Shown here: positions 1-9,763 of the stretch, piece by piece
How positions within the stretch are numbered: position 1 is the first letter of the stretch
Layout of the letters: each line of letters begins with the position of its first letter
Source of the DNA: Campylobacter pinnipediorum subsp. caledonicus
GTDB lineage: Bacteria > Campylobacterota > Campylobacteria > Campylobacterales > Campylobacteraceae
DNA: 64,000 nt
Reading direction: 5' to 3'
Assembly (NCBI RefSeq): GCF_002022005.1
Contig: NZ_CP017258.1
Coordinates: 1,488,001 to 1,552,000 of the forward strand
Translations under genes and position numbers: made by a program
Notes under the pieces: model-generated
What the model was told of the DNA's origin: nothing
Seen by the model: only the letters and a program-made list of their open reading frames with translations
Databases searched by the model: none

Positions 1-414
1 GTATAGATTTGTAAGTTTAGCAAGTCTTGTTTGTGTTGAAAGATTTGATGAAAACTTAGCAACATCTGTTGCAGATGATGTTGTTAAAGAATTTGTAGTA
101 TCTTTAACAGATGTTGTTAGTTCTTTTACAAAGTTAATTGTTTTTTGCTTACCTTCTTTTGTTTTAGTGTCTAGTATTAAACTACTTACTAATTCATTAC
201 TAGCTATATCACCCAATGCTTTAAACACAGTTTTGGTATCATTATCTAGTTTATTTGCTGGGTTGTTTGCTATGGCTATAGTTACTGCTTTTTTAGCCTC
301 TTTATTTGCATTATTGTTAGTTTGCTTATTGCTATATTTTCTTGTTTTTGGTTTTGGCTGGTGATGTCGAATCTTTTTTGGATTTTCTATATTTTCATTT
401 GGTTTTTTGGACAT
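1..414 (-). pseudogene. autotransporter-like passenger fragment, continues past left edge
   Basis: Reading the minus strand from an ATG at 414-412, the frame is open for 138 codons to the window edge. The product is rich in K, N, T and S and has no signal peptide, so it is not a normal start for an exported protein. Near the edge it contains SLTTSSATDVAKF and then STQTRLAKLTN, which resembles the segment just before the barrel of the intact autotransporter at 55541-57757 (INSRLAKLSNPLND). I infer the last part of a passenger whose beta-barrel lies outside the window. Stop codons close the frame directly upstream, and coding-like sequence in other frames continues there (next entry), so I call it part of a frameshifted gene. 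It could instead be a short functional remnant. Confidence 0.55.
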
Positions 415-985
415 TTGAATCTATCTTTATTTGAAATTTTTTTATAGCCATTTTTTATTAAATCTGTTACTAACTTACGATATCTATCAAGCAGGTATCG
501 CTCTTCTAATGTAAATTATCAATACTATTACTTATCTTACTTGCTAAGTTTGTTAGTTTTCGCTGCTAATTCCAGTATCGCTTGTTATAACTCCGTTGCC
601 CTTAAGCTTTTTTATAGCAATATTATTATTATTTACATCTAATCTAATTAAGTGTTTATTTCCATCTTTGGTGATTAATATGTCTTGATCTTATCTTATT
701 AACTCTTTATAATTCCAGCCTTCTTTTAAATATCTTAAAATTTCTTTCATAAAGTCACTTAGTGCTTTATGTTCTCCATTATTTTAAAGATTAACTAATA
801 ACATTTTCACGCCATTGTTAAAATTCTTAACAGTATTGTCTTTATTGCTGGTAATATATTTAGTAAATTAACAAATTCTTCTAATGAATATATGTCGTTA
901 ATATTTTTAAGATTGAAGAACAATTTTTATCTGCTATTTTCAGCTCGTATTTGCTTTAACGCTTGATGTTTTTTTATTAGTTATC
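415..985 (-). pseudogene. decayed upstream part of the autotransporter-like gene
   Basis: No intact gene is present, but the minus strand is coding-like. One frame running from about 838 to 553 reads sensibly through three in-frame TAA codons at 786-784, 693-691 and 555-553, with stretches such as SDFMKEILRYLKEGWNYKEL and DILITKDGNKHLIRLDV on either side. Upstream (about 925-840) the message continues in another frame with NINDIYSLEEFVNLLNIL, and downstream (about 520-430) with LLDRYRKLVTDLIKNGYKK. Multiple stops plus at least two frameshifts indicate decay. The likely original is a long extracellular passenger. I do not recognise a specific family. Confidence 0.5.
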
Positions 986-1043
986 TTGTGCGATAGAGAT
1001 CATTGATTTAAATTTAATGCCTTTATAAATTTACACCATTCTT

Positions 1044-1832
1044 TTAAAGAAACCAAAATAATAAAAAACAACCAAGTAATATACGATAAATAACGAATGG
1101 TAGCATACTCATTTTTGATATTATAGATATAAATAATTTAACACAAATATATGCGCTAATTCCGCTAACAAACATACCTATAAGCAAATCAGAGACAACA
1201 ACATCACTACTATTTATTTTCAAAAGCTTTACGCCGCCGGCTAAAATTATTATTGGTATGGATAATAAAAAAGAAAAATTTGCACTAGCAACCCTAGAAA
1301 ATCCAAGCAACAATGCCATACTAATAGTAACTCCTGACCTAGAAACACCCGGTATTAAAGCAAATGCTTGAGCAAGGCCTATAACAAGGGCTATCTTGAT
1401 ACTTATATCACTCTCTTGCCTGTTTCCATTTTTTTTGTCTGCAAAAAATAAAATAATGCCAAAAATAATTGTAGTCAAAGCTATAACGAGCCCATTTCTA
1501 GCATAATCCTCTATAACATCCTCGACAAGAAGTCCAATTATGCCAGCCGGAATGGTTCCAAACCCAACCGCCCAAACTAGTCTACTTTGCCCGACATTCT
1601 TTTTTAATTTTATAGAACAAAAAAAATCTTTCAATGCAGAAAAAACCATATCTCTAAAATAAAAGACTATAGCAAACAAAGTTCCTATATGAACAGCTAC
1701 ATCAAAAACAAGCCCTTGGTCTTTCCAACCAAGAAGCTCGGGAACCAAAATCAAATGAGCAGAGCTAGAGATAGGTAAAAACTCACTAAAGCCCTGAACA
1801 AGGGCTAAAACGATAGTTTGAACAAAATCCAC
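1044..1832 (-). CDS. uppP: undecaprenyl-diphosphatase UppP
   Basis: A 262-residue integral membrane phosphatase of the UppP/BacA family. It dephosphorylates undecaprenyl diphosphate so that the lipid carrier for peptidoglycan and glycan assembly can be reused, and its over-production is known to give bacitracin resistance. The N-terminal signature QGFSEFLPISSSAH (residues 13-26) contains the (E/Q)xxxE motif in its Q form, and PGVSRSGVT in the second half is the other catalytic motif. Several long hydrophobic segments fit the usual eight-helix fold. Start is GTG at 1832, overlapping the tkt stop by one base (TAGTG), which implies translational coupling. It is the last gene of the leftward block. 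Confidence 0.95.
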   Translation of the reverse strand: MDFVQTIVLALVQGFSEFLPISSSAHLILVPELLGWKDQGLVFDVAVHIGTLFAIVFYFRDMVFSALKDFFCSIKLKKNVGQSRLVWAVGFGTIPAGIIGLLVEDVIEDYARNGLVIALTTIIFGIILFFADKKNGNRQESDISIKIALVIGLAQAFALIPGVSRSGVTISMALLLGFSRVASANFSFLLSIPIIILAGGVKLLKINSSDVVVSDLLIGMFVSGISAYICVKLFISIISKMSMLPFVIYRILLGCFLLFWFL

Positions 1833-3742
1833 TAAAGTTTCTCTTTTATAAAGCTATAAAGTGCATTTGGCTCAAACCCAAAATGCTTAAATAACTCATC
1901 AGCTTTTCCACTTTCACCAAATGTTTTCATGCCATATACATCATCAGCAAATTTATACCACTCTAATGCGCTAGAAGCTTCTACTGCGATTTTATATGTA
2001 TCTTTTTGTATTATTTTATCTATGTATTGTTTATCTTGATTGCAAAGCAAATCATAACAAGGGGCAGAAACAACATTCGCTCCTATACCATCGTTATCTA
2101 GTAGCTCAGCAGTTTTTAATACCAAAGATACTTCACTTCCACTAGCTATCAAAGTTACCTTTGCATTATTGCTCTGTTTCAAAAGATAAGCACCGTTTGA
2201 AACATCACCAAAAACAGAACCTTCCAATGGCTCTAATCCTTGTCTTGAACAAACAAAAGCACAAGGAGCATTTAATCCAAGAGCAACCTGCCAAGATTTT
2301 ACATTTTCATTACCATCTGCTGGACGGAATGTATAAAAATTAGGCATAGCTCTAAATTGGCTCAATTGCTCAATAGGCTGATGGGTTGGTCCATCTTCGC
2401 CAACACCTATGCTATCGTGTGTAAATATAAAATAATGTTTTAATTTCATCAGAGCTGCCATTCTGGCACCAGATTTCATATAATCACTAAATATAAAAAA
2501 TGTAGCTGAAAATGGCATAAACAATCCATATCTTGCAAAAGCATTGTTTATAGCAGCCATTGAGTGCTCTCTTATACCAAAATGTATATTTCTACCATTT
2601 GGAAAATCACCCATATTTTTAAGCTCTGTTTTGTTTGATGGAGCAAGGTCTGCACTACCACCAATAAATCCAGGCAAAGCATTGGCTATAGCATTTATTA
2701 TAAGACCATTTGTATCCCTAGTAGCCATTTTTTTGCCACCAAAATCAGGATAGCTTATCTTTGAAAAATCAGGATTTAAAAGAGAGTTTAACAATTTTTT
2801 GCCATCATTATCTAGTTTATCAACTTGTTCTTGCCACAAAGTTTGTGCCAAATCACCCTTTTCAAGAGCAACTCTAAATCTCAACAATACATCTTCATCT
2901 ATATGAAATTTTTTATCTGGATCAAACCCAGCATTTTGTTTTGCAATTTTAATAATATCCTCTCCAAGCGGAGCACCGTGAGAGTGATGGCTGCCTTCAA
3001 GCTCTCCAGCACCTTTTGCGATACAAGTATTTGCTATTATCAAATAAGGTTTTGTCTTATTTTTAGCCTCTTTTAAAGCAAACTCAATCTCATCATAATC
3101 ATGTCCGTTTATCTTTGCTACTTCAAAACCTTGTGCCTCAAAACGTGACTTAACATCTTCATTCCAAGCTAAATTTGTATCGCCTTCTATAGTTATATTA
3201 TTTGAATCATATATTATTACAAGATTATCAAGATTTAATTTTCCAGCCATAGCACAAGCCTCATAGCTTATACCCTCTTGCAAATCACCATCACCACAAA
3301 GACAATACACCTTATGATCTATAATTTTATTTTTAGGAGCATTAAGGATATTTGCAGCATATTTTGCAGCCATAGCAAAACCAACAGCATTAGCCACACC
3401 TTGTCCTAAAGGACCTGTTGCTATCTCAACACCATTTGTTTCAATTTCTGGATGACCTGGAGTTTTTGAACCAAGTTGTCTAAAATTTTGCAATTCTTCA
3501 AAACTTAAATCATAACCACTTAAATACAAAAAGCTATATACTAAAGAACTAGCATGTCCTCCACTAAATACTAATCTATCACGGTTTAGCCACTTTGGAT
3601 CTTTTGGATTGTGTTTTAAATTTTGCATAAGCACTACCATGATATCAGCAAGCCCCATAGGTGCACCAGGATGGCCACTATTTGCCTTTTGCACCATATC
3701 GGCACACAAAAATCTTATAGTATCAGCTTGTTTTTTAAGCAT
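1832..3742 (-). CDS. tkt: transketolase
   Basis: Thiamine-diphosphate enzyme of the non-oxidative pentose phosphate pathway, 636 residues, usual length. It transfers two-carbon ketol units between sugar phosphates. Visible marks are the GHPGAPMG segment near the N terminus, the TPP-binding motif starting GDGDLQEG and ending in NN, EDGPTHQPIEQL of the pyrimidine domain, and a C-terminal transketolase domain. I prefer ATG at 3742 (protein starting MLKKQADT) over an in-frame TTG at 3748, because AAAGG lies about 7 nt before this ATG and the TTG overlaps the ispA stop. Transaldolase, its pathway partner, is at 25838-26836. Neighbours are ispA upstream and uppP downstream. Confidence 0.97.
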   Translation of the reverse strand: MLKKQADTIRFLCADMVQKANSGHPGAPMGLADIMVVLMQNLKHNPKDPKWLNRDRLVFSGGHASSLVYSFLYLSGYDLSFEELQNFRQLGSKTPGHPEIETNGVEIATGPLGQGVANAVGFAMAAKYAANILNAPKNKIIDHKVYCLCGDGDLQEGISYEACAMAGKLNLDNLVIIYDSNNITIEGDTNLAWNEDVKSRFEAQGFEVAKINGHDYDEIEFALKEAKNKTKPYLIIANTCIAKGAGELEGSHHSHGAPLGEDIIKIAKQNAGFDPDKKFHIDEDVLLRFRVALEKGDLAQTLWQEQVDKLDNDGKKLLNSLLNPDFSKISYPDFGGKKMATRDTNGLIINAIANALPGFIGGSADLAPSNKTELKNMGDFPNGRNIHFGIREHSMAAINNAFARYGLFMPFSATFFIFSDYMKSGARMAALMKLKHYFIFTHDSIGVGEDGPTHQPIEQLSQFRAMPNFYTFRPADGNENVKSWQVALGLNAPCAFVCSRQGLEPLEGSVFGDVSNGAYLLKQSNNAKVTLIASGSEVSLVLKTAELLDNDGIGANVVSAPCYDLLCNQDKQYIDKIIQKDTYKIAVEASSALEWYKFADDVYGMKTFGESGKADELFKHFGFEPNALYSFIKEKL

Positions 3743-3744
3743 TA

Positions 3745-4590
3745 TCAACCTTTCAAATATTTATTTATTAATTTTTCAATAACCGGTCTTAATTCAGATG
3801 GAACAATTTCAAGTTCTTTTATGATTGCTCTTATTAGTTCTTCTTTGCTATTTTTTGCACCATCTAACCCCATTAAATTTATAAAAGAATTTTTTATATC
3901 ATCATTATGAACTGGCTTTCCAGCCTCGGCCTCATTACTTGTAGCATCTATAATATCATCTTGTATCTGAAAAGCAAGACCCAAATCAAGACCTATTTTA
4001 TACAAACTAGAGCAAGTGTTTTCATCGCAACTAGCTATAACGGCACCCATTTGCAAACTTGCAGCTATAAGCTTTGCAGTCTTATGTATATGCAAAAACT
4101 CAACCTGTTTTAGATCTAGCTTTTTGCCCTCAAAATAACAATCCAAAGCTTGACCTAAAACCATTCCATTTACACCACCATTAAAGCTTAGAATTTCAAT
4201 ACATTTAAGCAAAATATCTGATGGCAAATCAGACCTTGAAATTTCAAAAAAAGCATGTGTATTAAGTGCATCACCGACCAAGATAGCCGTCACTTCATCA
4301 TATTTTACATGCAAAGTCTCAACACCTCTTCTAAGCGGGGCATTGTCCATGGCTGGTAAATCATCATGTATCAAAGAATAAGTGTGCAAAAGCTCTACAC
4401 CAAGAGCAACGCGCATAGCTTTATCGGTTAGTTCTGGCTTGATAGCATTAACAACACCTAAAAGCAATGAAGCTCTAAAATGTTTACCACCAGCCTTTAA
4501 AACATGACTTAAGGCTTCAGAATAATAAGGATGAAAAGACTCGGAAGTTGGCAAATTTTCATTTAAAAAATCTACAAATTTATCACTCAT
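3745..4590 (-). CDS. ispA: polyprenyl synthetase (farnesyl/geranyl diphosphate synthase)
   Basis: A 281-residue trans-isoprenyl diphosphate synthase that condenses isopentenyl diphosphate with allylic diphosphates to give farnesyl diphosphate, the precursor of undecaprenyl and quinone side chains. The first aspartate-rich motif is DDLPAMD (residues about 76-82), followed by LRRG. The second is QDDIID near residue 213. Lysine and arginine of GGKHFRASLLL near residue 35 fit the diphosphate site. It overlaps the upstream PDZ gene by four bases (ATGA). The same order (ybaB, PDZ protein, ispA, tkt) is, from memory, conserved in C. jejuni. Short-chain specificity is inferred from length and family. 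Confidence 0.93.
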   Translation of the reverse strand: MSDKFVDFLNENLPTSESFHPYYSEALSHVLKAGGKHFRASLLLGVVNAIKPELTDKAMRVALGVELLHTYSLIHDDLPAMDNAPLRRGVETLHVKYDEVTAILVGDALNTHAFFEISRSDLPSDILLKCIEILSFNGGVNGMVLGQALDCYFEGKKLDLKQVEFLHIHKTAKLIAASLQMGAVIASCDENTCSSLYKIGLDLGLAFQIQDDIIDATSNEAEAGKPVHNDDIKNSFINLMGLDGAKNSKEELIRAIIKELEIVPSELRPVIEKLINKYLKG

Positions 4591-5687
4591 CTAACAACCC
4601 TTGCGAAAAAATCAAAGTCATCTCTTCTAAAAAGCAATAAAAAGCTAGTTTGTTTTCCTATTTTTTCAAGCAATTGCTTTCTGTTTTTAACATCATCGCT
4701 ATTTAGTTGAAGTATTTTATCGCTTGGTTTTATTCCAAACTCTTCTGCTTTAGAACCATCAATAACCTTTTTAACAACCAAATTATTATCAACAAAAATG
4801 CCCCATTGCATTAGTATCTCATCTAATAAATTTGATTGAGCATTTTGATTGTTTTTTTCAATCTGTGTGGTTTTATCTTTTATTCTTTCTTGTATTGAAT
4901 TGTCTTTTAAACCAATATCACCGGAAACAGGTATGTAAAATTTTATTTCCTCATTATCTCTTTTAATCTTAAATTCAAGCAAAGAGCCTTTTGGTGCAAA
5001 AAGCACAGTTTCATTTAAAAGCCTTAAAGACTTTGGCTTATCTGAGTTTACACTAAGAATTTCATCGCCTTTCATCAAAGCCTTTCCACGACCAATTGGG
5101 TCTACACTTTTTACAAAAAACTTATCGCCTTTTTGCTCAAAAACAACACCAATATCACCATAATAAATATCATCATACATAGCAAAATGTTTTAAATATC
5201 TATTTGGTATAAATTTATTACCGCCTACGCTTATACCAGCCATTTTACAACAACCTGTATTTAATTCAGAAACAGAATTTACATCAAAGTTAAGAGTATC
5301 AAAGTCTCCAAGACCTGAGCCAAACTCTTTAACATGCCCCATAACAGTTGAATTGTTATCGCTTAAATTTCCTATCCAAGTTGATTTATTAAACTTTACA
5401 TCATCATTTTCATCAGCCATCACAGCAGGCTCTAGTTTTTTATCGCTTTTTACAAGATAAAGCCCTAAATAAGAATCAAACTTAACATAATCATTCAAAG
5501 GGGTTTGAGAATTTTTTGCAACCGCAATAAGATTTTCTGTTATAGCAACACCATAATTACCGTTAACTGATATTATTGAGTTTTTATTTTTCTCATAACA
5601 AGCATTAAAATCATCCTGTGTAGGACGAGGAGCAGAAAATGCAAAAACAACACAACAAAAAAGTAAAAATATTTTTTTCAATTTCAT
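4587..5687 (-). CDS. periplasmic PDZ-domain protein with degenerate protease-like N half
   Basis: A 366-residue exported protein of unknown function. Residues 1-18 are a signal peptide (hydrophobic core IFLLFCCVVFAFSA). The N half (about 35-165) has the look of a trypsin/HtrA fold, with GNYGVAITENLIAVA in the position of the first strands, but GCCKMAGISVGG stands where a protease would have GNSGGP, so it is probably not a peptidase. Two PDZ-like modules follow, at about 175-255 (GRGKALMKGDEILSVN) and 290-366 (AEEFGIKPSDKILQLN). One N-glycosylation sequon of the Campylobacter type (DNNST) is present. It lies between ybaB and ispA, as I recall for Cj1643. A scaffold or chaperone role is only a guess. 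Confidence 0.8.
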   Translation of the reverse strand: MKLKKIFLLFCCVVFAFSAPRPTQDDFNACYEKNKNSIISVNGNYGVAITENLIAVAKNSQTPLNDYVKFDSYLGLYLVKSDKKLEPAVMADENDDVKFNKSTWIGNLSDNNSTVMGHVKEFGSGLGDFDTLNFDVNSVSELNTGCCKMAGISVGGNKFIPNRYLKHFAMYDDIYYGDIGVVFEQKGDKFFVKSVDPIGRGKALMKGDEILSVNSDKPKSLRLLNETVLFAPKGSLLEFKIKRDNEEIKFYIPVSGDIGLKDNSIQERIKDKTTQIEKNNQNAQSNLLDEILMQWGIFVDNNLVVKKVIDGSKAEEFGIKPSDKILQLNSDDVKNRKQLLEKIGKQTSFLLLFRRDDFDFFARVVR

Positions 5688-5690
5688 TCC

Positions 5691-6002
5691 TTAGAATTTA
5701 AATCCACCCAAAGAACCAAGCATATTTGATGCCATAGCTTTTTTATCATCTTCAACCATTTTTACAACATCATTTATTGCACTTATAAGAAGTATTTGCA
5801 TACTCTCTTTATCTTCTAATAAACTATCATCTATGCTAATATCAAGTATCTCGCCAAGACCATTTGCCTTAACACTTATAAGACCGCCACCACTTTTTAC
5901 GCTAAATTGCTTTTCTTCACGCTCTTTTTCAAGCTCTTGTGCCTTAGCTTGAGCTTGTGATAACATATCTCCCATTTTAGAAAAATCAAAATTTTCAAAC
6001 AT
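5691..6002 (-). CDS. YbaB/EbfC family nucleoid-associated protein
   Basis: A 103-residue protein of the YbaB/EbfC family, small dimeric DNA-binding proteins that associate with the nucleoid. It begins with a helix rich in A, Q, E and K (SQAQAKAQELEKEREEKQF) and continues with the family's typical GGGLISVKANGLGEI strand region, and ends with GSLGGFKF, matching the glycine-rich tail of the family. ATG at 6002 is the only sensible start. In many bacteria ybaB sits next to dnaX and recR; here it leads into the PDZ protein with a 3-nt gap. Confidence 0.9.
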   Translation of the reverse strand: MFENFDFSKMGDMLSQAQAKAQELEKEREEKQFSVKSGGGLISVKANGLGEILDISIDDSLLEDKESMQILLISAINDVVKMVEDDKKAMASNMLGSLGGFKF

Positions 6003-6079
6003 AAAAACAACCTTAATAATATTTATAAAATTATAACAAATTTTATCTGAAACTTTTTATACAAACACAAAGTCTATTT

Positions 6080-7573
6080 TTAAAAACTCTCAAAAAAATA
6101 AGCCTTTTGCAAAATAGAATAGACCTTTGAAACACTATCTTTATCAAATTTTTTCTCTAAAAAATCAATACTATTTTTTCCATCAAATTCCAAAGCTATC
6201 TTTGCTAAGCTAGTGTCTAGTTCAACTTTTTGATTTAAAGCATCAGCAAATAAAATCACAGGCTCATCTGCATTTGCAAAATACCTCACATACCCTCTTA
6301 TATCTTCTTTTAATCTTGTTTTACCGACAACATAATCAAGCTTTTTAAACTCTTTTGTAGCAATCACAGTATTTACATCACTAATAAGCTCTAAAAACGC
6401 ATATAAAACATTTTGAGTATCCTTATCCTTAAAATCACTCATATTTAAACTGCTAGGATAAGCCTCATAAAATCTTTCAAAAACATCGTTAAAACTGCTA
6501 TTTAAAGCCCTATCTTTGATATAAAAAATATCATCTTTTTTGCTTAATTTTACAATCAAATTTAACTTAGAAATTTCATCAATACCTATTTGCACATCAA
6601 AATCATCATTAGAGCCTAAAATTTCACTATTCATAACTAAACTTTTTCTAAATGAGCGATTTTGAAAAAAATCTTTCATCTGCTCTTTTTGCACCCTTTT
6701 TGGATAATTTTTCTCAATATGCTCATCAAACCTAAAAACACCAAAAGATGAGTTAAAAATATCATCAAGAGTAGAATCAAGTAAATAACAAAGTCCAGCT
6801 TCTTGTATCTCTTTTATAAATTTATTAAAGTATATGGGCTTATTACAAGTTTCTAAAAAATCATGCAAGATATAATAATCATTCTTTTTATCTTTTGTGA
6901 TATTTTTTAAAAAATCAAGTTGAGTTAAAAGCAACTTTGTAGAATCTCTTAATGTTGGGTTTTGTATATTTTGAAGATTCATTCTTAAAAAATTTTTAAA
7001 AAACTCAAGCTCATCTTTTGACTTTTGCAACCTACCTTGATAGCTACTCTCATCACTACTTACAAAAAGCATATATTCTCTTAAAATTTCAAAGCTATTC
7101 CAACCAGGATATACATTATAAGATATATAAGAGATCCCATCAACCGAGAGAACATTTTTTATAAGCTTTAAAACGGATTTTTTTACATCATCATCCACCC
7201 AACTATAAAGACCGTGAGCGATAATATAATCAAATTTACCAAGTTTTTTGTAATCATCTTGTGTAAGATCTAGTATATTTTTTTGTATCAATTTAAAATT
7301 TTTAACCCCAGCTTCCTTTGCTATTTTATTGCCTATACTAACTTGAGTTTTTGACATATCAATACCTACAACATCGGCATTTTTATTATGAATAGCAAAT
7401 GGTAAAATATTTCCACCGTAAGAACAGCCAAGCTCTAAAACTCGGGCATTTTCCAAGCTCTTGTTTTTTATGTTTAAAAATGTTACTACAGCTTGCAACC
7501 TAAAAGGCGAAGAATCCACAAAAGCTGCTGAAAAATAAGGCACATCATCATAAGTATCTTTTGTTTGTAGCAT
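6080..7573 (-). CDS. class I SAM methyltransferase with methyltransferase regulatory domain
   Basis: A 497-residue protein. The N-terminal part is a Rossmann-type methyltransferase: VLELGCSYGGN (residues about 45-55) is motif I, VVGIDMSKTQV is the acidic-loop strand, and YIIAHGLYSWV is the region of motif IV. After about residue 215 comes a long helical segment that fits the methyltransferase regulatory domain family (PF10119, as I recall it), common in epsilonproteobacteria. The substrate is not known. It lies 2 nt downstream of the DNA adenine methylase gene, so the two are likely cotranscribed, and upstream of ybaB. The family assignment is good; the function is open. Confidence 0.8.
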   Translation of the reverse strand: MLQTKDTYDDVPYFSAAFVDSSPFRLQAVVTFLNIKNKSLENARVLELGCSYGGNILPFAIHNKNADVVGIDMSKTQVSIGNKIAKEAGVKNFKLIQKNILDLTQDDYKKLGKFDYIIAHGLYSWVDDDVKKSVLKLIKNVLSVDGISYISYNVYPGWNSFEILREYMLFVSSDESSYQGRLQKSKDELEFFKNFLRMNLQNIQNPTLRDSTKLLLTQLDFLKNITKDKKNDYYILHDFLETCNKPIYFNKFIKEIQEAGLCYLLDSTLDDIFNSSFGVFRFDEHIEKNYPKRVQKEQMKDFFQNRSFRKSLVMNSEILGSNDDFDVQIGIDEISKLNLIVKLSKKDDIFYIKDRALNSSFNDVFERFYEAYPSSLNMSDFKDKDTQNVLYAFLELISDVNTVIATKEFKKLDYVVGKTRLKEDIRGYVRYFANADEPVILFADALNQKVELDTSLAKIALEFDGKNSIDFLEKKFDKDSVSKVYSILQKAYFFESF

Positions 7574-7575
7574 TT

Positions 7576-8688
7576 TTATTCCTTGTTTTGTTTTTTTAAT
7601 ATATATAAATACTCTATAACATGTAGTTGTCTGTTTTTTAAATTTCTACTTGCTTTAAATGTATTGTATTTTTGTTCAAGTATCTTAACTTTTCCAAATT
7701 TACAAAGCTCTTGCTCGAACTTTTCACGACTAATAAACCCTTCAGAATTAAACGATATAAGGATAAATTTTGCTTTTAAATTCCTTATGAGTTCAAAAAA
7801 AGCATCCGAAGCAAAGGCTTTTTTGTTATAAGCTGACCTGTTCCAATCTTTTGTTATTCCTGAAACTTTTGAAATTTCTTTTGGCTCATCGTATTTTGCT
7901 ATTAGATTTAACATAAAATAGTTAGACCCATAAGGATGCTGATTATAAGGGGGGTCTAAGTATATCAAATCAAGCTCATCAAGTTCATTTGCAAGTTCAT
8001 TTGAGTCTTTATTAAACACATCATATTTGACATTAAAATTTGAAAAGACAGGCACAGGCAATACAATATCAGCCATTATCCTTTTTAATGCGTTTTTGCC
8101 ACTACCACCAAACTCACCCTTGCCATCTTTATTTTTATAAAATCCTTTAAAAACACCACTTGTGTTTGCTTTATTGCTAGCTTCATACAAAAGAGGTGCT
8201 ATAAAAAACTTTTTTAAATCCTCATCTAGGCTTTGTATCTCTTGCCTTGCTGTATCTAAAAAAATTGCATTTTTCCTAGTATAAAACACCCTTTCATTAT
8301 CTTTTATATCATCATCGCACAAAGGTGCATAAAGCCTTGACAAAAAGCCATCTTTTAAGCTTGTTTGTATATTTTGATTTAGCTTTTTATTTAGATCTTC
8401 AAGCTCTTTTTTAAACTCAAAATCGGCATTAAACAAATAACATTCATTGGTTATCTTAGAATAAAGCTCTAAATCATTTGCGACAATATAACTGGCATGT
8501 TGCTTTAAATTCCTAGAAACGATGCCTGAACCAGAAAATAAATCCCCGACACTAAGTTTATCTTTTGAAAGCTCTTTTTTGGCTATATCAACACCTTGAT
8601 TTATAAAGCCTAACAAAGAGCGTTTGTTTCCAAGATAAGTTAAAATTTGTTCTTTTAAATAAGCATCGTTTTCTTTTATATTAGCCAT
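7576..8688 (-). CDS. orphan DNA N6-adenine methyltransferase (D12 class)
   Basis: A 370-residue alpha-type DNA adenine methylase. Motif I is [13 protein letters not shown] (residues about 48-60), and the catalytic motif is [14 protein letters not shown] near residue 245. The N terminus ([12 protein letters not shown]) is typical of the Dam/D12 class. No restriction endonuclease gene lies nearby, so it appears to be a solitary methylase. I chose ATG at 8688, which overlaps the serC stop (ATGGCTAA); a TTG at 8700 is in frame upstream. C. jejuni has an orphan methylase of this kind, CtsM (Cj1461), which marks DNA for natural transformation; orthology is possible but not shown here. Confidence 0.85.
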   Translation of the reverse strand: MANIKENDAYLKEQILTYLGNKRSLLGFINQGVDIAKKELSKDKLSVGDLFSGSGIVSRNLKQHASYIVANDLELYSKITNECYLFNADFEFKKELEDLNKKLNQNIQTSLKDGFLSRLYAPLCDDDIKDNERVFYTRKNAIFLDTARQEIQSLDEDLKKFFIAPLLYEASNKANTSGVFKGFYKNKDGKGEFGGSGKNALKRIMADIVLPVPVFSNFNVKYDVFNKDSNELANELDELDLIYLDPPYNQHPYGSNYFMLNLIAKYDEPKEISKVSGITKDWNRSAYNKKAFASDAFFELIRNLKAKFILISFNSEGFISREKFEQELCKFGKVKILEQKYNTFKASRNLKNRQLHVIEYLYILKKQNKE

Positions 8689-9754
8689 TTTTTCTAGCAA
8701 ATTCCTTCATAAAATCAGCTAAAATAGACACATCTTCAACACTAACAGCATTATATATAGAAGCCCTTATGCCACCTAAATGCCTATGCCCTTTTAATCC
8801 AAGCATATTATTTTTTAAAGCTTCACTTACAAAAATAGGTTCTAAATCTTTATTTTTGATACCAAAACTGACATTCATCACAGACCTATCCTCTTTTTTT
8901 GCATGTCCTATATAAAAATCATCAGAGCTATCTATAACGCTATATAAAATTTCAGCTTTTTTTGTATTTATTTGATCAATAGCTTTAAGTCCGCCACGAT
9001 CTAAAAGCCATTGCATATTTAGATTTAAAAGATAAACAGCAAATGTTGGAGGTGTATTATATAAAGATTTAGCGTCTGCATGAGTTTTGTATCTCAAAAA
9101 CATAGGAACATTGTTTGAACTAACCCTATCAATCAAATCTTTTCTTATTATAACAATAGTAACACCACTGGGACCGGCATTTTTTTGAGCTCCTCCATAT
9201 AAAACACCAATATCGCTAAAATCAAGTGGGCGAGAGAAAAAATCACTAGAACTATCTACAACCAAAGGTGCTTTGCTTTTTGGTAGTGATTTGTATTGGG
9301 TTCCATAAATCGTATTATTAGAACAAATATAACTAAAATCAGCATTATCGTCAAAATTAATATCAGGGATGTGGTTAAAATTATCATCTTTAGAACTAGC
9401 AACAACTTTGTGATTTATGCCTAAAATTTGAGCCTCTTTTATAGCTTTTGAAGTCCAAACACCAGTATCTACATACTCAGTAACACCGCCTTGATAAAGA
9501 TTTAGAGGTATCATGCTAAATTGTAAATGAGCGCCACCTTGCAAAAATAAAATATCAAAATCATCTGAAATATTATACAACTCTCTTATTTTTTGCATAG
9601 CACCAAAGTGAACCTCTTCATAAGTCTTTGAGCGATGACTTATTTCCATTATGCTATAACCTTCATTATGATAATTCACAAACTCAGATTGTGCTTTTTG
9701 CAAAACCTCAAGAGGAAGCCCTGTTGGTCCTGCGCTAAAATTTATCATTCTCAT
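8681..9754 (-). CDS. serC: phosphoserine aminotransferase
   Basis: A 357-residue PLP enzyme that makes 3-phosphoserine from 3-phosphohydroxypyruvate, and can also act in pyridoxal phosphate synthesis. It starts with the family hallmark [26 protein letters not shown] holds the PLP-binding lysine, and [16 protein letters not shown] is the conserved C-terminal phosphate-binding segment. Start ATG at 9754 is preceded by AAGGAG at good spacing; a second ATG lies two codons further in. SerB, the next enzyme of the pathway, is at 26844-27467. It follows xseA with a 9-nt gap. Confidence 0.96.
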   Translation of the reverse strand: MRMINFSAGPTGLPLEVLQKAQSEFVNYHNEGYSIMEISHRSKTYEEVHFGAMQKIRELYNISDDFDILFLQGGAHLQFSMIPLNLYQGGVTEYVDTGVWTSKAIKEAQILGINHKVVASSKDDNFNHIPDINFDDNADFSYICSNNTIYGTQYKSLPKSKAPLVVDSSSDFFSRPLDFSDIGVLYGGAQKNAGPSGVTIVIIRKDLIDRVSSNNVPMFLRYKTHADAKSLYNTPPTFAVYLLNLNMQWLLDRGGLKAIDQINTKKAEILYSVIDSSDDFYIGHAKKEDRSVMNVSFGIKNKDLEPIFVSEALKNNMLGLKGHRHLGGIRASIYNAVSVEDVSILADFMKEFARKNG

Positions 9755-9763
9755 TCTCGCTCC

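Noticed and set aside
167-364. 65-residue hydrophobic plus-strand ORF at the left edge
   Set aside because: It is antisense to the open minus-strand passenger-like frame, which has protein-like composition; its hydrophobicity comes from complementing K/N-rich codons.
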